Shown here one piece after another: positions 30,502 to 32,286 of a stretch of 32,286 bases of DNA; within the stretch, counting starts at the first letter, position 1; each line of letters opens with the position of its first letter. Both the position numbers and the translations under genes were made by a program. A model generated the notes under the pieces. The model was not told the origin of the DNA. It was given only the letters and a program-made list of their open reading frames with translations, and did no database searches. The DNA comes from Sperchopsis tessellata (taxonomy: Eukaryota > Arthropoda > Insecta > Coleoptera > Hydrophilidae), in contig JAWQRN010000282.1 in the NCBI GenBank assembly GCA_033557685.1, forward strand, positions 1-32,286, written 5' to 3'.

Positions 30502-30949
30502 ATGGTCCAAAGATTAATTCAGTACGTAGACTGACCGGCCACCGAAAATATCTTCAGGTTTTCAGGGATATAACCGTGTGTTGGAATTACTTTTTCCGAC
30601 CTTTTTTCCACCGTTACAGGGGATATTATCAATGATGTAGATCTTAAAAGTGCAAATTATATTCATATAGCTCTGAAACGTGCTAGGTGTAAGTGTCGAC
30701 CTGCTCTAAATAGTGCAGTCATTCTATGACTAGCACTTCTGAGAGCTACATGTCAGTCTATACTTAATACATTTTAGAGCTGGTCCGTACCTACACCTAG
30801 CACCTTTTAGAACTACATGGCAGTGTATAATTTGCACTTTTAAGAGCTACGTCCTTGATATTGTCCCCTGCAACGGTGGACGAAACGTCGAAAAAACGCT
30901 AATACACTGTTATCTCCCTGAAAACCTAAAGATGGTCCAAGGATTATTT
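30502..30949. mobile_element. Palindromic element of 34-bp repeats with PLE-like tails at both ends
   Basis: The segment is a long imperfect palindrome centred near 30742. The left arm (30550-30730) is the reverse complement of the right (30725-30933). Examples are 'atcttcaggttttcaggg' (30550) against 'ccctgaaaacctaaagat' (30916-30933), and the tail 'cccctgtaacggtgg' against 'cccctgcaacggtgg'. Each arm consists of 34-bp units plus the conserved terminal segment, so two copies of the repeat lie head to head. Just outside are near-identical direct repeats: 'atggtccaaagattaatt' (30502-30519) and 'atggtccaaggattattt' (30932-30949). The right one overlaps the palindrome end by a few bases. They could be a target-site duplication. 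No coding capacity. Confidence 0.7.
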
Positions 30950-31232
30950 CTCTAATATCGGATATTAATGGAAGTCAGCAAAAAGGAAAAATATATTTCG
31001 TTTACAAAATATTACTGTTCATGCTTCATAAATCCTTGAGAAAAAAGTGCACTTAATATATTATAATATCTAAATATATTTAGTAAATATCAAGTAGCTA
31101 TAAAGGAACAGATAAATTATAAACACTAATAATATCGCATTTGACATCCTTGTATTATGTAAACATCTCCATGACCGAAAAATGAGAAAAATATTTATTT
31201 ACCGAAGTCAGTGAGGTCTATGATTTGCGAAA
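30950..31232. other. Possible upstream region of the 31233 exon
   Basis: AT-rich. An arthropod initiator-like TCAGT occurs at 31208-31212, about 25 bases before the candidate start codon. No TATA box was seen at the expected distance and no clear DPE match. The assignment as promoter is speculative. Confidence 0.2.
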
Positions 31233-31317
31233 ATGGAAGTGCGCTGCAGTATTCACATATATGTATACAGTTTGGCTTTAACAGTCGTCGCTTTTTTGGT
31301 TTCCTGGGTTTCGTCAG
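31233..31317 (+). CDS. Candidate first coding exon of a secreted or membrane host protein
   Basis: ATG at 31233 in a good context (gaaaATGg, A at -3) opens a frame of 28 codons. It has the shape of a signal peptide: short N-region with Arg (MEVRCSIHIYVY), hydrophobic core (SLALTVVAFLV), and a polar end with small residues (SWVSS-G). The frame is cut by a consensus 5' splice donor, 'tcag|gtaatc' at 31317/31318, leaving a phase-1 intron. Phase-1 introns just after the signal peptide are common in genes for secreted proteins. The next exon would lie beyond the window or inside the remaining 970 bp, where I found no convincing acceptor-exon. No family can be named from 28 residues. Chance formation of such a frame is possible. 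Confidence 0.4.
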
Positions 31318-31558
31318 GTAATCGCACAATTTATTTGTAAATAGGATTCATGTTTGCTTCGGACAGAAATGCTTGCATGTTAATTTTTATTGAAGCTTAT
31401 AGGGTTGTCTGAATATGTTTTTTTTTTACTTTGAAAAATAAAGTTGTCTTCCGTGAAAATATTTTAGAATATACATTTCTAGCGCTCAGCTTACTTTCGC
31501 AAATCTTGCTCCGACTTTTTATCCAAAATGTAAAATATTCAATTTTCCTTTTATATTG

Positions 31559-31601
<43 letters not shown>

Positions 31602-31867
31602 GTTTAGATTCTTGGCCTTTTTAAATTAGGGAGTTGTGCAATCTTGGGGTGTGGAGGTTTTTATATTAAAACTATTTATTTTTAGTATCATACGCTTCGA
31701 AGACTTCTTTTTCAATAGTTCTTTTATGTAATCTTAAATGTCTTTAAACAAGTAATTTTGAACGTTCGTTAGTGTTATTAAGTAATGGTTTGCAGGTTGT
31801 ACTTACTCTTTTCCCCGTATTTCTTTGTTTGTGTGGGTTTTGCTATACGTCATTTCTGTGTTTTAGT
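31318..31867. other. Putative intron start, AT-rich, with (TA)n
   Basis: This follows the candidate donor site. It contains the (TA)n run at 31560-31600. The 31620-31867 part probably includes the 3' untranslated tail of the minus-strand PLE relic. Confidence 0.35.
31560..31600. repeat. (TA)n microsatellite
   Basis: A pure TA run of about 20 units, downstream (on the minus strand) of the PLE relic at 31868-32215. Confidence 0.95.
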
Positions 31868-32215
31868 ATTTTTTAATATATATCATTTCTAATACATCTC
31901 GAGCTTTTTTTTCTCTATTTAGTATTAATGTGCTTTCGAAATTGAACGTATGATTTGTGGACTGCCGATGTTTTTTTTTAATTCCGTGATTTCACGAATT
32001 TTATTTAGGGTGCTGTTATTACGTGACTTAATTCTGATTTTTAGAAATTGTTAGATTGCCCTAAGTGACACTTGTTGCAATCTATGCATGGGATTTTATA
32101 AATGGTATATTGAAGTTGTTTTTATTATGGTTTGCTATTTTTATGTTGTAAATCATTTTTGTAAGTGTTCTGATAGATTTTTGACATTTTGACATATGTG
32201 GCAGATATTTGGGTT
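31868..32215 (-). pseudogene. Penelope-like GIY-YIG endonuclease relic
   Basis: The minus strand reads TIYKIPCIDCNKCHLGQSNN (32105-32045), the start of a PLE-type GIY-YIG domain ('IVYKIPC.DC.K.YIGQT'). GIY is TIY, YIG is HLG, and the Cys cluster typical of this PLE subgroup is kept. A stop follows. After a frame change LILNREKKARDVLEMIYIKK (31935-31868) matches the C-terminal 'ILD.EKN..KRLFLEM.HI' block. RT is absent. The Cys-rich finger distinguishes it from the 8.6-10.2 kb copies, so it represents a different PLE lineage. It is bordered on both sides by (TA)n. Confidence 0.75.
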
Positions 32216-32223
32216 CTTCGTTG

Positions 32224-32224
<1 letters not shown>

Positions 32225-32283
<59 letters not shown>
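32225..32283. repeat. (TA)n microsatellite
   Basis: A pure TA run ends the window, directly 5' (on the minus strand) of the PLE GIY-YIG relic. This is similar in placement to the (TA)n at 9639-9696. Confidence 0.95.

Positions 32284-32286
<3 letters not shown>

Overview
The window looks like AT-rich, gene-poor nuclear DNA of an arthropod, most likely an insect. This rests on the mixture of repeat families: Penelope-like elements (PLEs), APE-type LINEs, a Ty3/gypsy element, a pogo/Tigger-type DNA transposon, a TA-flanked MITE and a mariner-like transposase relic. There are no bacterial operons, and splice-like signals are the only sign of host genes. The species cannot be named from sequence alone. 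Almost every recognisable coding segment is a broken transposon protein with stops, frameshifts or internal deletions, so most calls are pseudogenes. No intact host gene is visible. The best host-gene candidate is a signal-peptide-like first exon at 31233-31317 (+) ending at a GT donor. A weaker candidate is a pair of spliced exons at 3579-3845 (+).

Layout, left to right. 0-8 kb: (TA)n, a mariner-like transposase relic (-), a LINE RT relic (+), a LINE 3' end (-), and a QNKN-motif transposase-like relic (+). 8.2-11 kb: a diverged MITE fragment, two PLE 3' portions arranged head to head as a long inverted repeat, a solo pogo-type terminal repeat, and a complete 416-bp MITE with TA flanks. 12.6-13.7 kb: a LINE endonuclease relic (-) and a PLE reverse transcriptase relic (-). 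15.3-17.3 kb: a gypsy pol relic with a probable 3' LTR (-). 18-18.8 kb: the 3' end of a LINE (+). 20.2-22 kb: the longest PLE copy (-), running from the N-terminal region through RT to GIY-YIG. 22.0-24.8 kb: a 34-bp repeat array and a related tail segment bracketing a 1,985-bp pogo/Tigger-like transposon with clear terminal inverted repeats and TA duplication. 26.3-29.6 kb: a nearly full-length but decayed LINE (+), followed by an inverted duplication carrying a tRNA-like Pol III promoter, the whole block bordered by a second pair of inverted repeats. 30.5-31 kb: a palindromic element made of the 34-bp repeats. 31.2-32.3 kb: the host exon candidate, another PLE GIY-YIG relic and terminal (TA)n.

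The strongest theme is Penelope-like elements: at least five separate coding relics, plus several non-coding tail segments that may be PLE-derived. They show two recurring behaviours, inverted (head-to-head) duplication and association with (TA)n tracts. I found no convincing new enzymatic or defence system. The most unusual structures are the palindromic 34-bp-repeat element with near-matching direct repeats at its borders, the PLE inverted pair, and the inverted duplication with a Pol III promoter.
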